Under the pieces are notes generated by a model. That model did no database searches and had not been told where the DNA came from. It saw only the letters and a program-made list of their open reading frames with translations. The position numbers and the translations under genes were made by a program. This document shows positions 7,587 through 17,000 of a stretch of DNA of 64,000 nt, piece after piece; position 1 is the first letter of the stretch; the number at the start of each line of letters is the position of its first letter. The DNA is taken from NCBI GenBank assembly GCA_964501275.1, contig CAZCSP010000002.1, positions 140,336-204,335 of the forward strand. The letters are read 5' to 3'. This DNA is from 55-13 sp964501275. Lineage in GTDB: Bacteria; Armatimonadota; Fimbriimonadia; Fimbriimonadales; Fimbriimonadaceae.

Positions 7587-8519
7587 ATGATCGCCATCGT
7601 TTTCCCTGGCCAAGGATCGCAGAAGCCTGGAATGGGCAAAGAGCTTTATGACCTTCGACCGGAATCGCAAGAGGTCTTCTCACGGGTCTCCACCGCCACT
7701 GGTGTTGACATTGCCAAGCTCTGCTTCGAGACCGACGAGGAGACCCTTCGCCAGACCCAAAACGCCCAACTCGCCCTCTACACCACCGGGGTTGCGGCCT
7801 GGGCTTGCCTCAATGCGCACCTGAAAGGCGTGGTCATGGTCGACGCCTTTGCTGGGCACAGCGTGGGCGAGTATGCGGCGTTGGCGGCGGGCGAGATTCT
7901 GTCCATTGAGGAAGGGGCAACACTGGTCCAGCGGAGAGGCGAGATCATGGCCGCCGCTGGTCAGAAGCAGCCAGGAACCATGGCGGCGGTTCTGGGCTTG
8001 GAGCGGGATCAGATCGAGGTGGTCTTGACTCAGGTGGATGGCGTGGTCGTGGTGGCCAACGACAACTGCCCTGGCCAACTCGTGATCAGCGGAGAGGTCG
8101 AAGCAGTTGGGAAAGCAGGCGAAGCCCTGGTCGCCGCCGGGGCCAAGCGGGTGTTGCCCCTGAACGTCAGCGGCGCCTTTCACAGCCCTTTGATGGACTC
8201 TTCGGCGGTGGAGATGCGGGCGGCTCTGGATGAGGCCGAGTTCTACACGGGCTCAGGCCGAGTCTTTAGCAACGTCACCGCTCAGCCCGTAGTGCAGACC
8301 GGGGTTTGGCCCGACCTACTGGAGCGGCAGTTGAAGAGCCCGGTGCGCTGGACGGAGTCGGTGCAGAACATGTTCAACGAAGGGGTGCGAACTTTCATCG
8401 AGTGCGGCTCGGGCGATGTCTTGACGGGGCTCTTGAAGCGGATTGAGCGGGAGTCCAAGGGGTTCAAGGTGAACAGCCTGGATACCCTTGAGGAAGCTGT
8501 GGGCGCGGTAAGGGCGTGA
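7587..8519 (+). CDS. fabD: Malonyl-CoA-ACP transacylase
   Basis: Transfers malonyl from CoA to acyl carrier protein for fatty acid synthesis in the cytoplasm. The 310-aa product has the N-terminal GQGSQ loop (8-12), the active-site Ser 92 in GHSVGEY and His 199 in GAFHSPLM, all as expected. ATG 7587 has GGGGA just upstream. First gene of the fab cluster; it is divergent from the GH38-like hydrolase across about 96 bp that must hold both promoters. Confidence 0.96.
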   Translation: MIAIVFPGQGSQKPGMGKELYDLRPESQEVFSRVSTATGVDIAKLCFETDEETLRQTQNAQLALYTTGVAAWACLNAHLKGVVMVDAFAGHSVGEYAALAAGEILSIEEGATLVQRRGEIMAAAGQKQPGTMAAVLGLERDQIEVVLTQVDGVVVVANDNCPGQLVISGEVEAVGKAGEALVAAGAKRVLPLNVSGAFHSPLMDSSAVEMRAALDEAEFYTGSGRVFSNVTAQPVVQTGVWPDLLERQLKSPVRWTESVQNMFNEGVRTFIECGSGDVLTGLLKRIERESKGFKVNSLDTLEEAVGAVRA

Positions 8520-8520
8520 G

Positions 8521-9066
8521 ATGTCCAGTCCCCCGCCTCCTGCAAGGTTAGCCGTCCGCTTCGCTTCTGATGCTGGCATAGCGGTTGTCATCCGCCGAGG
8601 CCCCTCGGAGTGGTGCCAGCTTATCGTCTGGGACTTAAAGACGAACGAGTTCACAAGGGGGCAATGGGTTCACGGCCTTGTGCGCTCGGCATCCCTGTCC
8701 CCCAATGGCGAACACCTTGCCCTTCAGATACAGGGCAAGGGCAGAGATTACAATCACTACTCGTTGGTTTCCCGCCCACCTTACTTTACGGCGCTCGCCA
8801 TCGACTTCGGCCCAGCTAGCTATACCACGATTGCATTCACCAAGAATGGGGAGTTGATCTGGACGAATCATGTGCCCATCGAATTCCGTGTGGCTAACGA
8901 ATGTCCGTACAAGGTTGTCCACCGTGACCTCAAGTTCGATGAACTCCCGCGAGGATCGGGGTTGCCTCGGATTCACTGGGAAGAGTACCAAGACTCGCAT
9001 GAACTTGACACTCCCGGAGGAAGACAGATTCTGGTTCGGGAAGGGATGATCTACGAGAAGTTGTAA
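8521..9066 (+). CDS. Hypothetical protein, beta-rich, between fabD and fabG
   Basis: The 181-aa product begins one base after the fabD stop, so it is probably co-translated. The middle contains a WD/TolB-like propeller strand pattern (LIVWDLKTNEF, ASLSPNGEHLALQ), suggesting one or two beta-propeller-like blades. No signal peptide or catalytic motif is seen. It does not belong to the standard fab pathway. Function unknown; the reading frame is well supported by position and by lack of competing frames. Confidence 0.65.
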   Translation: MSSPPPPARLAVRFASDAGIAVVIRRGPSEWCQLIVWDLKTNEFTRGQWVHGLVRSASLSPNGEHLALQIQGKGRDYNHYSLVSRPPYFTALAIDFGPASYTTIAFTKNGELIWTNHVPIEFRVANECPYKVVHRDLKFDELPRGSGLPRIHWEEYQDSHELDTPGGRQILVREGMIYEKL

Positions 9067-9355
9067 GATCGGGAGGCACTGCTCTTCAATACGTCAGACG
9101 ACCACTTCGAGGAGATGAAGACCCCCGACTGGGCTTTGCGATGGTGAACGCGCCCCTGCCTGTGTGGGTGAAAATGTGATCTATCGATCTCAAACTGCGG
9201 TTGATTGGGACTCAGCGAGTCATGGAAGGCGCGATTTGTGATTGAGGAATCACATTTCCTGCCTCTTTAGCTTCCATCCCATTCCACTCGACGAGGAGTC
9301 TGCCCATACCATCCGTGCCCGGGCGGAGTCCCTGGCAGATGTACAATCTTGAGCC
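9067..9355. other. Gap before fabG without a recognised feature
   Basis: The 289 bp between the hypothetical gene and fabG contain no convincing coding frame, hairpin terminator or repeat from the families listed elsewhere. A promoter for fabG may be here but no clear boxes stand out. Confidence 0.4.
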
Positions 9356-10087
9356 ATGCGTTTCACCGATCAAGTCGTCATCGTCACCGGAGCCAGTCGA
9401 GGTATTGGCAAGGAGATCGCCAGGGCGTTTGCCAATGAGGGTGCCATGGTGGCCTGTGTGGCGACCAGCGAGGCGGGTGGACAGAAGACGGCGGACGAGA
9501 TCGGGAACGGCGCGAAGGGCTATGGATGCGACGTTAGCGATTCGGCGGCGGTCGATGCTCTTGTCGAAGCAGTAGCCAGTGATCTGGGAACCCCCTCCGT
9601 TCTGGTCAACAACGCCGGGATCACCAAGGACACGCTGATCCTGCGCATGAAGGATGAGGACTGGGATCGGGTGATGCAGGTGAACCTGAAAGGGGCCTTC
9701 AACACGATCCGCGCCGTCGCCAAGCCGATGATGAAGGCTCGGTACGGGCGGATCGTGAACATCAGTAGCGTCATTGGCCTCCACGGTGGCGCAGGCCAGG
9801 CCAACTACGCGGCCTCCAAAGCGGGCCTCATCGGTCTCACCCTCGCCACCGCCAAGGAACTAGGTTCCCGAAACATCACCTGCAACGCCATCGCCCCCGG
9901 CTTCATCGAAACCGATATGACCGAGGACCTTCCGGCGGATTTCAAGGAGTACGTCGAGAAAACCGCACCCGCAGGCCGCCTAGGCAAGCCCGAAGACATC
10001 GCCCCCGCCATCCTCTTTCTGGCCTCCGCCGATGCGGCCTATATCACTGGTCAGACGTTGACGGTGGATGGGGGGCTGTTCCTGTAG
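9356..10087 (+). CDS. fabG: 3-oxoacyl-ACP reductase
   Basis: NADPH-dependent reduction of 3-ketoacyl-ACP. The 243-aa short-chain dehydrogenase has the cofactor motif TGASRGIGKEIA (11-22), NNAG (85-88), Ser in ISS (about 137), catalytic Tyr 151 and Lys 155 in YAASK, and the usual ITGQTLTVDGG end. It sits in the fab cluster between fabD and acpP. Its 3' end overlaps the convergent small gene at 10044-10235 by 44 nt. Confidence 0.95.
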   Translation: MRFTDQVVIVTGASRGIGKEIARAFANEGAMVACVATSEAGGQKTADEIGNGAKGYGCDVSDSAAVDALVEAVASDLGTPSVLVNNAGITKDTLILRMKDEDWDRVMQVNLKGAFNTIRAVAKPMMKARYGRIVNISSVIGLHGGAGQANYAASKAGLIGLTLATAKELGSRNITCNAIAPGFIETDMTEDLPADFKEYVEKTAPAGRLGKPEDIAPAILFLASADAAYITGQTLTVDGGLFL

Positions 10088-10235
10088 GATCCGAGGGTCG
10101 TTTCGCGGACCGGAGCAAAAGGTCGCGGGTTCGCATTTCGTCGAGTAACCGCAACTTTTCACCAAACGGCAACGCGGCAAGACGGCGACGATAAGCCAGC
10201 TTTGAAGCCTCAATCTGCTTCAGATCAAAGGTCAT
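10044..10235 (-). CDS. Small partner protein of the nucleotidyltransferase module
   Basis: The 63-aa basic protein starts with an ATGA overlap on the stop of the nucleotidyltransferase gene, a tight coupling typical of toxin-antitoxin pairs. The core reads KLAYRRRLAALPFGEKLRLLDEMRTRD, predicted helical and charged. The last third is Pro/Ser-rich and lies over the end of fabG on the other strand. No DNA-binding fold is recognised. Role as antitoxin or toxin partner is inferred from gene pairing only. Confidence 0.65.
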   Translation of the reverse strand: MTFDLKQIEASKLAYRRRLAALPFGEKLRLLDEMRTRDLLLRSAKRPSDPTGTAPHPPSTSDQ

Positions 10236-10756
10236 AGGTCAATCTTGGTCTCATTTTTGAACTTAGCCCATTGCGACTCAAGGCCATGCCTGCCAACAAT
10301 GTCTTCGAACCGATCTCGGTCAAACTCAGAGGAGTCTAGGAACATCCTGATCCTCTCCTTATCTTTGGGACGTCCCACCTCAAGCGCGATAGCGGCCAAA
10401 TACTCCGCAGGCAATAGCCGAACGGGAGTTCCATCCGCATCGACTACTTCGGCCCGGTCAAGCGCTTCGTCGCCGAGTGCGCCCGGAGGAGCGAGGAATT
10501 GGACCGGCCATCCGCCAATGACGGCGTACTCTCCTTCCAGATAATGGCCGCGCTGGGCAAGAAATGCGAAGATAGGCCCCGGGTCAATGATGGCTTGATC
10601 TGGCTTCGCCTTAAGCCGCACGAAGACATCGACGTCAAGCGTGGAAATAGGTTCTAAGTAGTAAGTCGCGGCAACCGCCCCACCTAGGGCGTATGTTTCG
10701 ACGACCCCCTCTTCAGCCATGGCGTGAAGCGTCTGCAGGACATCGCCGATGTTCAA
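10232..10756 (-). CDS. Nucleotidyltransferase-superfamily protein (toxin-antitoxin-like)
   Basis: The 174-aa product resembles the AbiEii/minimal nucleotidyltransferase group: YALGGAVAATYYLEPISTLDVDVFV gives the G-G and D-x-D metal-binding pattern of the nucleotidyltransferase palm, followed by a helical C-terminal half. The start is TTG at 10756, supported by AGGAG about 9 nt upstream. It forms a two-gene module with the 63-aa protein downstream. Whether it nucleotidylates tRNA, protein or another target cannot be told. Confidence 0.75.
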   Translation of the reverse strand: MNIGDVLQTLHAMAEEGVVETYALGGAVAATYYLEPISTLDVDVFVRLKAKPDQAIIDPGPIFAFLAQRGHYLEGEYAVIGGWPVQFLAPPGALGDEALDRAEVVDADGTPVRLLPAEYLAAIALEVGRPKDKERIRMFLDSSEFDRDRFEDIVGRHGLESQWAKFKNETKIDL

Positions 10757-10849
10757 TAGGCACCACTCCTAAAGGCGTCAACCATGTTGGTGCGAGTCGG
10801 GCATTTGTGAGCGTTATTGGGTTTTTGACTGCCAATCCCCATAGTTCGG

Positions 10850-10879
10850 ATTATAGTTCGCCCGCCCGCGCAACGCCAA
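10850..10879 (-). promoter_or_regulatory. Sigma-70-like promoter for the nucleotidyltransferase module
   Basis: On the minus strand TTGGCG (10879-10874) is followed after 18 nt by TATAAT (10855-10850). Transcription would begin near 10843, about 85 nt before the TTG start. CGAACTAT is directly repeated around the -10 box and could be an operator. Confidence 0.5.
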
Positions 10880-10892
10880 GGCATTCTTCCCC

Positions 10893-11291
10893 TCACACCT
10901 CTGCCACCTGAACCGGCAAAACCCGCGCGAAGTGCTGAAAATCGCCGTCGAGGGTCAGAATCTCTGCCCCCATTCGCACCGATGCCGCACAGATGAGGAA
11001 GTCCGTATTCGAGCCTTGAATCCCTGCCGACCGGCACAGCTTGAAAAACTCGGCGGCTCGTTCATGGTCCTCTTCACCCAAGGCTGGGCTCGAAAATGCG
11101 CGAAGCGCTTGACGAAGCCTCTCAAACTGTTTTTGGTCTCGAATCCCGGCGAGGATCTCCTGCCGAATCGGATTCAACAAAACAGCTTCGCCATCGTAAA
11201 TCAAGGCCTGGAGCCTTTCCACCGCCAGCCCGCCTGGCGAATTCCTCCGAAAGAGTTCTGACCACACTGGCGTGTCTACGATCACACTCAT
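10893..11291 (-). CDS. VapC-family PIN-domain toxin
   Basis: Type II toxin, a Mg-dependent ribonuclease. The 132-aa PIN domain keeps the acidic residues: Asp in VIVDTPVW (about 6), Glu in EILAG (about 45), Asp in NTDFLICA (about 95) and LTLDGDF near the end. It overlaps its antitoxin gene by 4 nt (ATGA). The module lies between fabG and acpP on the opposite strand, so it interrupts the fatty-acid cluster. Confidence 0.9.
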   Translation of the reverse strand: MSVIVDTPVWSELFRRNSPGGLAVERLQALIYDGEAVLLNPIRQEILAGIRDQKQFERLRQALRAFSSPALGEEDHERAAEFFKLCRSAGIQGSNTDFLICAASVRMGAEILTLDGDFQHFARVLPVQVAEV

Positions 11292-11488
11292 GGCGTAGAG
11301 CGCTGTACTTTGTAGTCATAGGTAGGATCGAAATCGATTTTGCCTTGGAGCTTCAGTGCCTCGCGCTGTTGCCGACGGGCCACATACTCCTCCAGAGCCT
11401 CCGTCACCGCTTCACGCTTCGTCTTGCGTCCACTCAGTTGGAACGCGAGATGCAGGAGTTCGTCGTTCAATTTCAAATTGGTCGCCAT
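11288..11488 (-). CDS. VapB-type antitoxin
   Basis: The 66-aa protein begins MATNLKLNDELL, has an Arg/Lys-rich middle (SGRKTKREAVTEALEEYVARR, a ribbon-helix-helix pattern) and a C-terminal tail that would wrap the toxin. It is the usual upstream partner of a PIN toxin, with an ATGA overlap. ATG 11488 is chosen because an inverted repeat directly overlaps it; the longer frame upstream runs antisense through acpP and is not credible. Confidence 0.88.
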   Translation of the reverse strand: MATNLKLNDELLHLAFQLSGRKTKREAVTEALEEYVARRQQREALKLQGKIDFDPTYDYKVQRSTP

Positions 11489-11506
11489 GTGTCGATGATG
11501 ACACAT
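11487..11506 (-). promoter_or_regulatory. Inverted-repeat operator at the vapBC start
   Basis: ATGTGTC and GACACAT are perfect 7-nt arms around GATGAT, and the arm overlaps the vapB start codon. RHH antitoxins bind such palindromes to repress their own operon. TTAATG just upstream may serve as the -10 box, which would make the transcript nearly leaderless. Confidence 0.55.
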
Positions 11507-11579
11507 TAAGAAACGCGCCGCTAGACGAACCCGCTCAATAAGTCCCACCACCGCAAAGATTCGTGGTATCGTTCCAATC

Positions 11580-11819
11580 ATGTCAGCGGACACACTTGTG
11601 CGAGTCAAAAAGGTCACCGTCGAAGAACTGGGCGTGAAGGAAGAAGAAGTCGTTGAATCGGCGTCCTTCACCGAGGATTTAGGCGCAGACTCTCTCGACG
11701 TCGTCGAACTAGTCATGGCTTTTGAAGACGAATTCGGCATCGATATTCCCGATGATGAGGTCGGCGAGATCAAGACGGTCGGCGACGCCGTGACCTACAT
11801 CTCGAAGAAGCAGGGATGA
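11580..11819 (+). CDS. acpP: Acyl carrier protein
   Basis: The 79-aa acidic carrier holds the phosphopantetheine on Ser 38 in the invariant GADSLDVVELVMAFE motif. Length and helix pattern are canonical. Its TGA overlaps the fabF ATG (ATGA), so the two are coupled. The region upstream (11507-11579) must hold its promoter, shared back to back with vapBC. Confidence 0.97.
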   Translation: MSADTLVRVKKVTVEELGVKEEEVVESASFTEDLGADSLDVVELVMAFEDEFGIDIPDDEVGEIKTVGDAVTYISKKQG

Positions 11820-13069
11820 GCGATCGGCCCGTTCCATCTGGACGGGTCGTCATCACCGGCGTCGGGGCGGTAACCCCGCTCGGGACGGGGGTAGACAAGT
11901 TCTGGCCCCGTCTTTTAGCCGGTGAGAGCGCCGTGGATCGCATCACCCTTCTCGATCCAACCGAGTACACCACTCAGATCGCCGCGGAGGTCAAAGACTT
12001 CGTCGCGGAGGATTGGTTGGATAAGAAGGAGGCTCGACGCATCGACCGCTTCATCGCGTTCGCCTGCGCCGCCGCCCAGATGGCGATGGACGATTGCGGC
12101 ATCAAGGTCGACGACGAACTTCGCAACGAGTTCGGCGTTCTGATCGGGTCCGGCATCGGCGGCCTCACCTACCTTGGTGAGCAGCACCGCCGTCAGGTCG
12201 AAGGGGGTCCCAGCAAGGTTTCTCCCTTCCTGGTTCCCTACATGATCCCCGATATGGCCTCCGGCTACGTCTCGATCCTGCATGGCCTGAAAGGCCCCAA
12301 CACCTGCGTGGTCACCGCCTGCTCGACCGGAGCCAACGCCATCGGCGACGCCTATCACATCATCAAGCGCGGCGACGCCATCGCCATGCTGGCCGGGGGT
12401 ACCGAAGCGCCGATCAACGAGCTTGGCCTCGGCGGATTCTGCGCCGCCCGAGCCATGACTACTCGCAACGACGATCCCAAGCGCGCCTCCCGACCTTTCG
12501 ACAAGGAGCGGGACGGATTCGTCATCGGGGAAGGCTCGGCAGTTTTTGTCTTGGAAGACTACGATTTCGCTACGAAGCGGGGCGCGAAGATTTATGGCGA
12601 GGTGGTCGGCTACGGCATGACCGGCGACGCCTACCATATCACCCAACCCGACCCCGAAGCCGACGGCGCTTACCGAGCATTGAAGATGGCTCTGCGAACC
12701 GCCAACATGGTTCCCGAGCAGATCGGCTACATCAACGCCCATGGCACCTCGACCTACTACAACGACAAGGGCGAGACCTACGCCATCAAGCGAGCCTTTG
12801 GCGACCACGCCTACAAGATCCCCATCAGCTCCACCAAGTCCATGATTGGGCACACTCTGGGCGCGGCGGGCGCAATAGAGGCTCTGATCTGCATCCTCGC
12901 GATGCGGGACGGCAAACTCCCCCCGACCATCAACTACGAAAATCCCGACCCCGAATGCGACCTTGACTACATCCCCAACGTCGCGCGGGAGGCGAAGGTG
13001 GATGTGGCCATGTCGAATAGCTACGGCTTCGGCGGCCACAATGTGTCGCTGGTGTTGCGGGCGGGATAA
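11816..13069 (+). CDS. fabF: 3-oxoacyl-ACP synthase II
   Basis: Condensing enzyme that elongates acyl-ACP with malonyl-ACP. The 417-aa product has the catalytic triad Cys 169 (VTACSTGANA), His 309 (NAHGTST) and His 346 (KSMIGHTLGAAG), and ends with the family's SNSYGFGGHN motif. Translationally coupled to acpP. Completes the fab set of this cluster; fabH, fabZ and fabI are not in the window. Confidence 0.97.
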   Translation: MSDRPVPSGRVVITGVGAVTPLGTGVDKFWPRLLAGESAVDRITLLDPTEYTTQIAAEVKDFVAEDWLDKKEARRIDRFIAFACAAAQMAMDDCGIKVDDELRNEFGVLIGSGIGGLTYLGEQHRRQVEGGPSKVSPFLVPYMIPDMASGYVSILHGLKGPNTCVVTACSTGANAIGDAYHIIKRGDAIAMLAGGTEAPINELGLGGFCAARAMTTRNDDPKRASRPFDKERDGFVIGEGSAVFVLEDYDFATKRGAKIYGEVVGYGMTGDAYHITQPDPEADGAYRALKMALRTANMVPEQIGYINAHGTSTYYNDKGETYAIKRAFGDHAYKIPISSTKSMIGHTLGAAGAIEALICILAMRDGKLPPTINYENPDPECDLDYIPNVAREAKVDVAMSNSYGFGGHNVSLVLRAG

Positions 13070-13070
13070 G

Positions 13071-13225
13071 GCGCGGGATCGTGGGATCGCTGAATCGTGA
13101 GATCGTGATGTCGTGAATATGTGAACTCGTGAGGATCTCTGAAGAATCTACTGGATAGGCGCCTTATCGACTTCCGACTTCACGACATCACGCGCTCACG
13201 CAATCACGATCTCACGATCCCGCGC
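13071..13225. repeat. Long imperfect palindrome made of GATCGTGA words
   Basis: Bases 13071-13117 and 13179-13225 are inverted with 38 of 47 positions matching, separated by 61 nt. Each arm is itself built of repeats of GATCGTGA-like words. It fills the gap between fabF and the nitroreductase, both on the plus strand, and could serve as a terminator or be another dispersed element. Confidence 0.75.
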
Positions 13226-13235
13226 ACCCACGAAA

Positions 13236-14036
13236 ATGTTCAACGAGACCCCAACCGAAGCCTGGCTCCACCGCTACGGATCGACCTCGCCCGACCTCCC
13301 CGACTTGGGCAAGTTCCTTAACCACCGCTCCGTTCGCAAATTTAAACCCGACCCGATTCCCGAGGAGACGCTTCAGGGTCTTGTCGCCGCCGCCCAAAGC
13401 GCCGCCACCAGTAGCAACCTCCAACTCTGGAGCGTGGTCAGCGTACAAGACCCGGCGCGGCGGGAGCGGATCGCCGAGCTTTGCGCCAACCAGAAGCAGG
13501 TGCGGGACTGCGCGGTCTACCTCTGCTTCCTCGCCGACCACTATCGCCTGCGCAAAGCCGCCGAGAGGAAGGGTGAGGCTTGCGAGGGGTTGGGGCATGC
13601 CGAGTTTTTCACGATGGCAGTGATCGATGCGGCCCTGGCGGCGGAGAGGTTGGTGTGTGCGGCTGAGTCCATCGGCCTGGGCATCTGCTACATCGGCGCA
13701 TTGCGAAACGACGCGGAAGGCGTGAAGCAGTTTCTGGACCTCCCCGAAGGCACGTTCGGTATCTTCGGCATCTGCCTGGGCTGGCCTGCCGAACCGGTCA
13801 CCGCCAAGATCAAACCCCGCCTTTCCCAAGACGCCATCTGGTTTCGGGAAACCTACAATCTGGAAGCCTTGACCGAAGAGTACGACGAACGGATGCGCGA
13901 ATTTTATGAGTCCGAAGGCATGAAAGGCGACGTCGCCTGGTCCTCCCGATCAGGCCGCCGCGTAGACCTGCACCACATGACGGGCCGCGAGACCCTGATG
14001 GAGTGGCTAAAAGGGCAAGGGTTCCTCCAACGGTAG
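13236..14036 (+). CDS. NADPH-dependent nitroreductase/flavin oxidoreductase, NfsA-like
   Basis: The 266-aa FMN-binding protein has the nitroreductase pattern: NHRSVRKFKPDPIPEETL (FMN phosphate contact), AAQSAATSSNLQLWSVV, a central DAALAAERLVCAAESIGLGICYIGALRN segment (flavin-binding loop and GICYIG) and FGICLGWP. This is the NfsA/FRP layout, reducing nitro compounds, quinones or flavins with NADPH. It stands alone behind the palindrome at 13071-13225. Confidence 0.88.
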   Translation: MFNETPTEAWLHRYGSTSPDLPDLGKFLNHRSVRKFKPDPIPEETLQGLVAAAQSAATSSNLQLWSVVSVQDPARRERIAELCANQKQVRDCAVYLCFLADHYRLRKAAERKGEACEGLGHAEFFTMAVIDAALAAERLVCAAESIGLGICYIGALRNDAEGVKQFLDLPEGTFGIFGICLGWPAEPVTAKIKPRLSQDAIWFRETYNLEALTEEYDERMREFYESEGMKGDVAWSSRSGRRVDLHHMTGRETLMEWLKGQGFLQR

Positions 14037-14094
14037 CCAGCCCCAACCCCAGATACCCAACACCCAACGCTTACAAGCGCGTATAACTATCGAC

Positions 14095-17000
14095 ATGCGG
14101 TCGCGCCTTTTCGTTGTCTGCCTCTTGCTTGCCGTCGCCAGCGTAGGTGGCGCACAGGTCTCCAAAGGGAAGCTCGCCCCCCGAGACCTCCCCTTCACCC
14201 CTCCCAAGAAGTGGGCTCTGGTCATTGGCGCCAGCGACTATACCGAACTTGGCAAACTCAACTACGCCGCCAAAGACGCCCAGGCCTTCGCCGATGTTCT
14301 GAAAGAGCGGTTCGACTTCAAGCCGGAAGCGATTGAACTGATCACCGACGACAAAGACTCCGCCTCCAAGCCCACTGTCGAGCGGATTTCCGCCGCCTTG
14401 GACCGCCAATTAAAGGATAGTCGCCTCGATAAGGGCGATCTATTCATTTTCTATTTCTCTGGCCACGGGATCGGTACGTCTAAGGGCGATTACCTCATGC
14501 CAACGGATGCCACTGCTGCCGACGTCGAGCAATCAGGACAAAACGTTAAGGAGATCGTCCAGAAATTCGTTAAAGCCGGCCTGCGCAATGTTCTTGTGAT
14601 AGTCGACGCTTGCCGTGGCGGAGAGAAAAATACGTTCGGCGAGGAGTTTCGCAAATTAGGGCGAGAGGCGAACATTGCCGTCATGCTCAGTTGTGAGCCT
14701 GGAGCGCGATCCTACGAATATCCCCGACTGGGACACGGTGTTTTCACCAGCCACCTTATCCGAAGCCTCCGGTCGCCTGATCTTCCCTCTTCAACCACAG
14801 GCACACTCTGGGCTTCAACCATTCTCAAGGACATTCAGCAAAAAGTCCCTGAATACACGATCCGGGATTATCCGTCGAAGCCTCAAACACCGACCGGTTG
14901 GGCTGACACGACGATGGATGTTGCGATTGGCCTTTTCCCAGCAAAAGCCACTGTCCGGCTCAAGCTTGCCGATATTCTTGCGGAAGGGGAACGGCTGGAT
15001 CAGGGCGAGTATTTGGACTACCTTCGGCGAACCGCCGCTTCCCTCTACGAACAGGACCGGTTTGCAGAGGCAGTAGATGTATACAAAGCCATTGATAGCC
15101 TTCAAAAGCTATCTCCCGTTGAGTCGTATCTCTATGCCAATGCTCTACAAGAAGAAGGGAGGACGTTTGAAGCCGAGAAGGTTCTGCTCCCCCTCCGAAG
15201 AGGCGATAAGGATGATGTCTATACCCACCTGGCCACCTTGTACAGTCCATCCAGGCTTGTCCCTCCCTCCGAACGCAGGCAGGCGGCGCAAGAACTGTGG
15301 CGACTTCGCAAGGAAGAATGGACCGTGCAAGTGGTCTACCCCGCTCTCAGTTCGTACGGTTCGAACCATGATGCAAGCGAGTTCATTCAGAACGGTTTGG
15401 CTCAAACATCGCTCCATCCCAGGACAGTCCTCTTCTTCCAAGGCTTGGTGTTGGCGAACAAGTCAGATTGGAAATCGGCAAGAGTGAGCTGGGAGAAGGC
15501 CCTGCAAATAGATGGCCCTTATCCGACCAACGACATTTTGCGCCTCCAGATTTACCAAACGTTAGTTCACCTGAATCAAATAGGCGACATGGAGTTGTTT
15601 CTCAAATCCGCCCTCGATAACCCTTCTATTCGCGAAGCATATTGGGCGCTTCTATTGGCCCAGTACTACAAAGAAACCGGAAGGATCGACCTGATGATGG
15701 GCGCGTTGGAAGTAGCTTTCACCAAGGATATGGAGAGCGACAACCTACTTTGGGCAATGCGGATCGCGGGAATTCAATACCCTGCGTTTGGCGACAAGAT
15801 CGTGGAACAGGCTACGAAGAAACCGCACGGTTGGAAGGCGATTCTCGCCAGGGATTGGGTTCAACTCGCCGGCAAGGACCCAGCCGCATTTCTTGCTTCC
15901 ATTCAAGAAAGCAAGAAGTACTGCGACGACGAGTTTGCAGTTCTGTTTGAGTGCCTTCGAGTCCTAGACAGCATCTTTGACGACGCGCTCGCGATGGGCA
16001 AACTCCCGCCTGATCAATACAGCCAGTTTATGGTTGCCTACTCGGCAATACTGGCGGCGGATGTTAACCAGTTCGGATACCAACCCTATGTCTGGATGCT
16101 GTTTAACAAATTCGTAGTCAATGCGGAGAAGTTGGAACAGGCCCAAGCTCTGTACAACCTATACCTTGGTCCGCGACTAGACGATGGAACGCTCGACCCC
16201 CTTCTTCGTGCGCCTTACCTCTTCATCGTCCTCCAAGTCGCCGATGTCAAACGGATCGAACAGCTTTGGAAACTGGGCGGAATGCCCTCAGCGGACCAGA
16301 TCGACGCTCAGTGGTTGGTTTCCATGTTCTATGCCACCAAAGGAGATATGGAAAAAGCCAACGCCCTCCTGCCCACGCTCGCGCCATCCGCTACCTTCGG
16401 GCCTGCGGCTGAAGCTTTTCGCGCCTATTTGCAGGTTAAAAGTGGGGCCAAGCCGGAGCTAAAGAAACTCGCTCAAAAGATGAGCGATAGTCCCAGCGCC
16501 ATCCATTGGCTGGCCTTGGCCCTGGTAGAGCAAGGGGATTGGGACGCCGCCCTACCGCTTCTGGAGGAGAACGTGATGCTTCGCCAGCAGGGTTTCTTCT
16601 TCCTCCAGGCGAGGGCCACCGAAGCCTACTTCAACCGTCTCCTGGCTCTTGGCCAATCCGAGAAGGCCAACGAGCTTGCGTACAATGTCTCGCTGTCAGG
16701 CTACGGCAATCCGATTTACGCAAAAATCCACTATGGACCACACGCAAAGATCGAGGCCTTCCAGGGAACGATCGAACTTGAAACGGTCGAGTTTGAGCAC
16801 CTCCACCAACTTGAGCCAGGCTCGCTTCGATTGACAATCGACGCCGGGGGCAACGTCTCTGGCAGTTTGGCCAAGAAGGAGGAGGGGCGGCCGGTGGTTG
16901 GAAAAGTTGACGCCTTCGGAAACCTTAGAGCAACCTTCAAAGATGGAGACCGCGAGTGGAGCATCACTGGCAAGATTGCACCTCCCCCTCTCTACAAGGC

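Noticed and set aside
11489..11773. N-terminal extension of the VapB frame
   Set aside because: It is antisense to acpP, Ser/Thr-rich by frame effect, and it would place the start beyond the operator palindrome.
13071..13225. CRISPR-like GATCGTGA repeats
   Set aside because: Repeats are short, irregular and arranged as an inverted pair, not a direct array.
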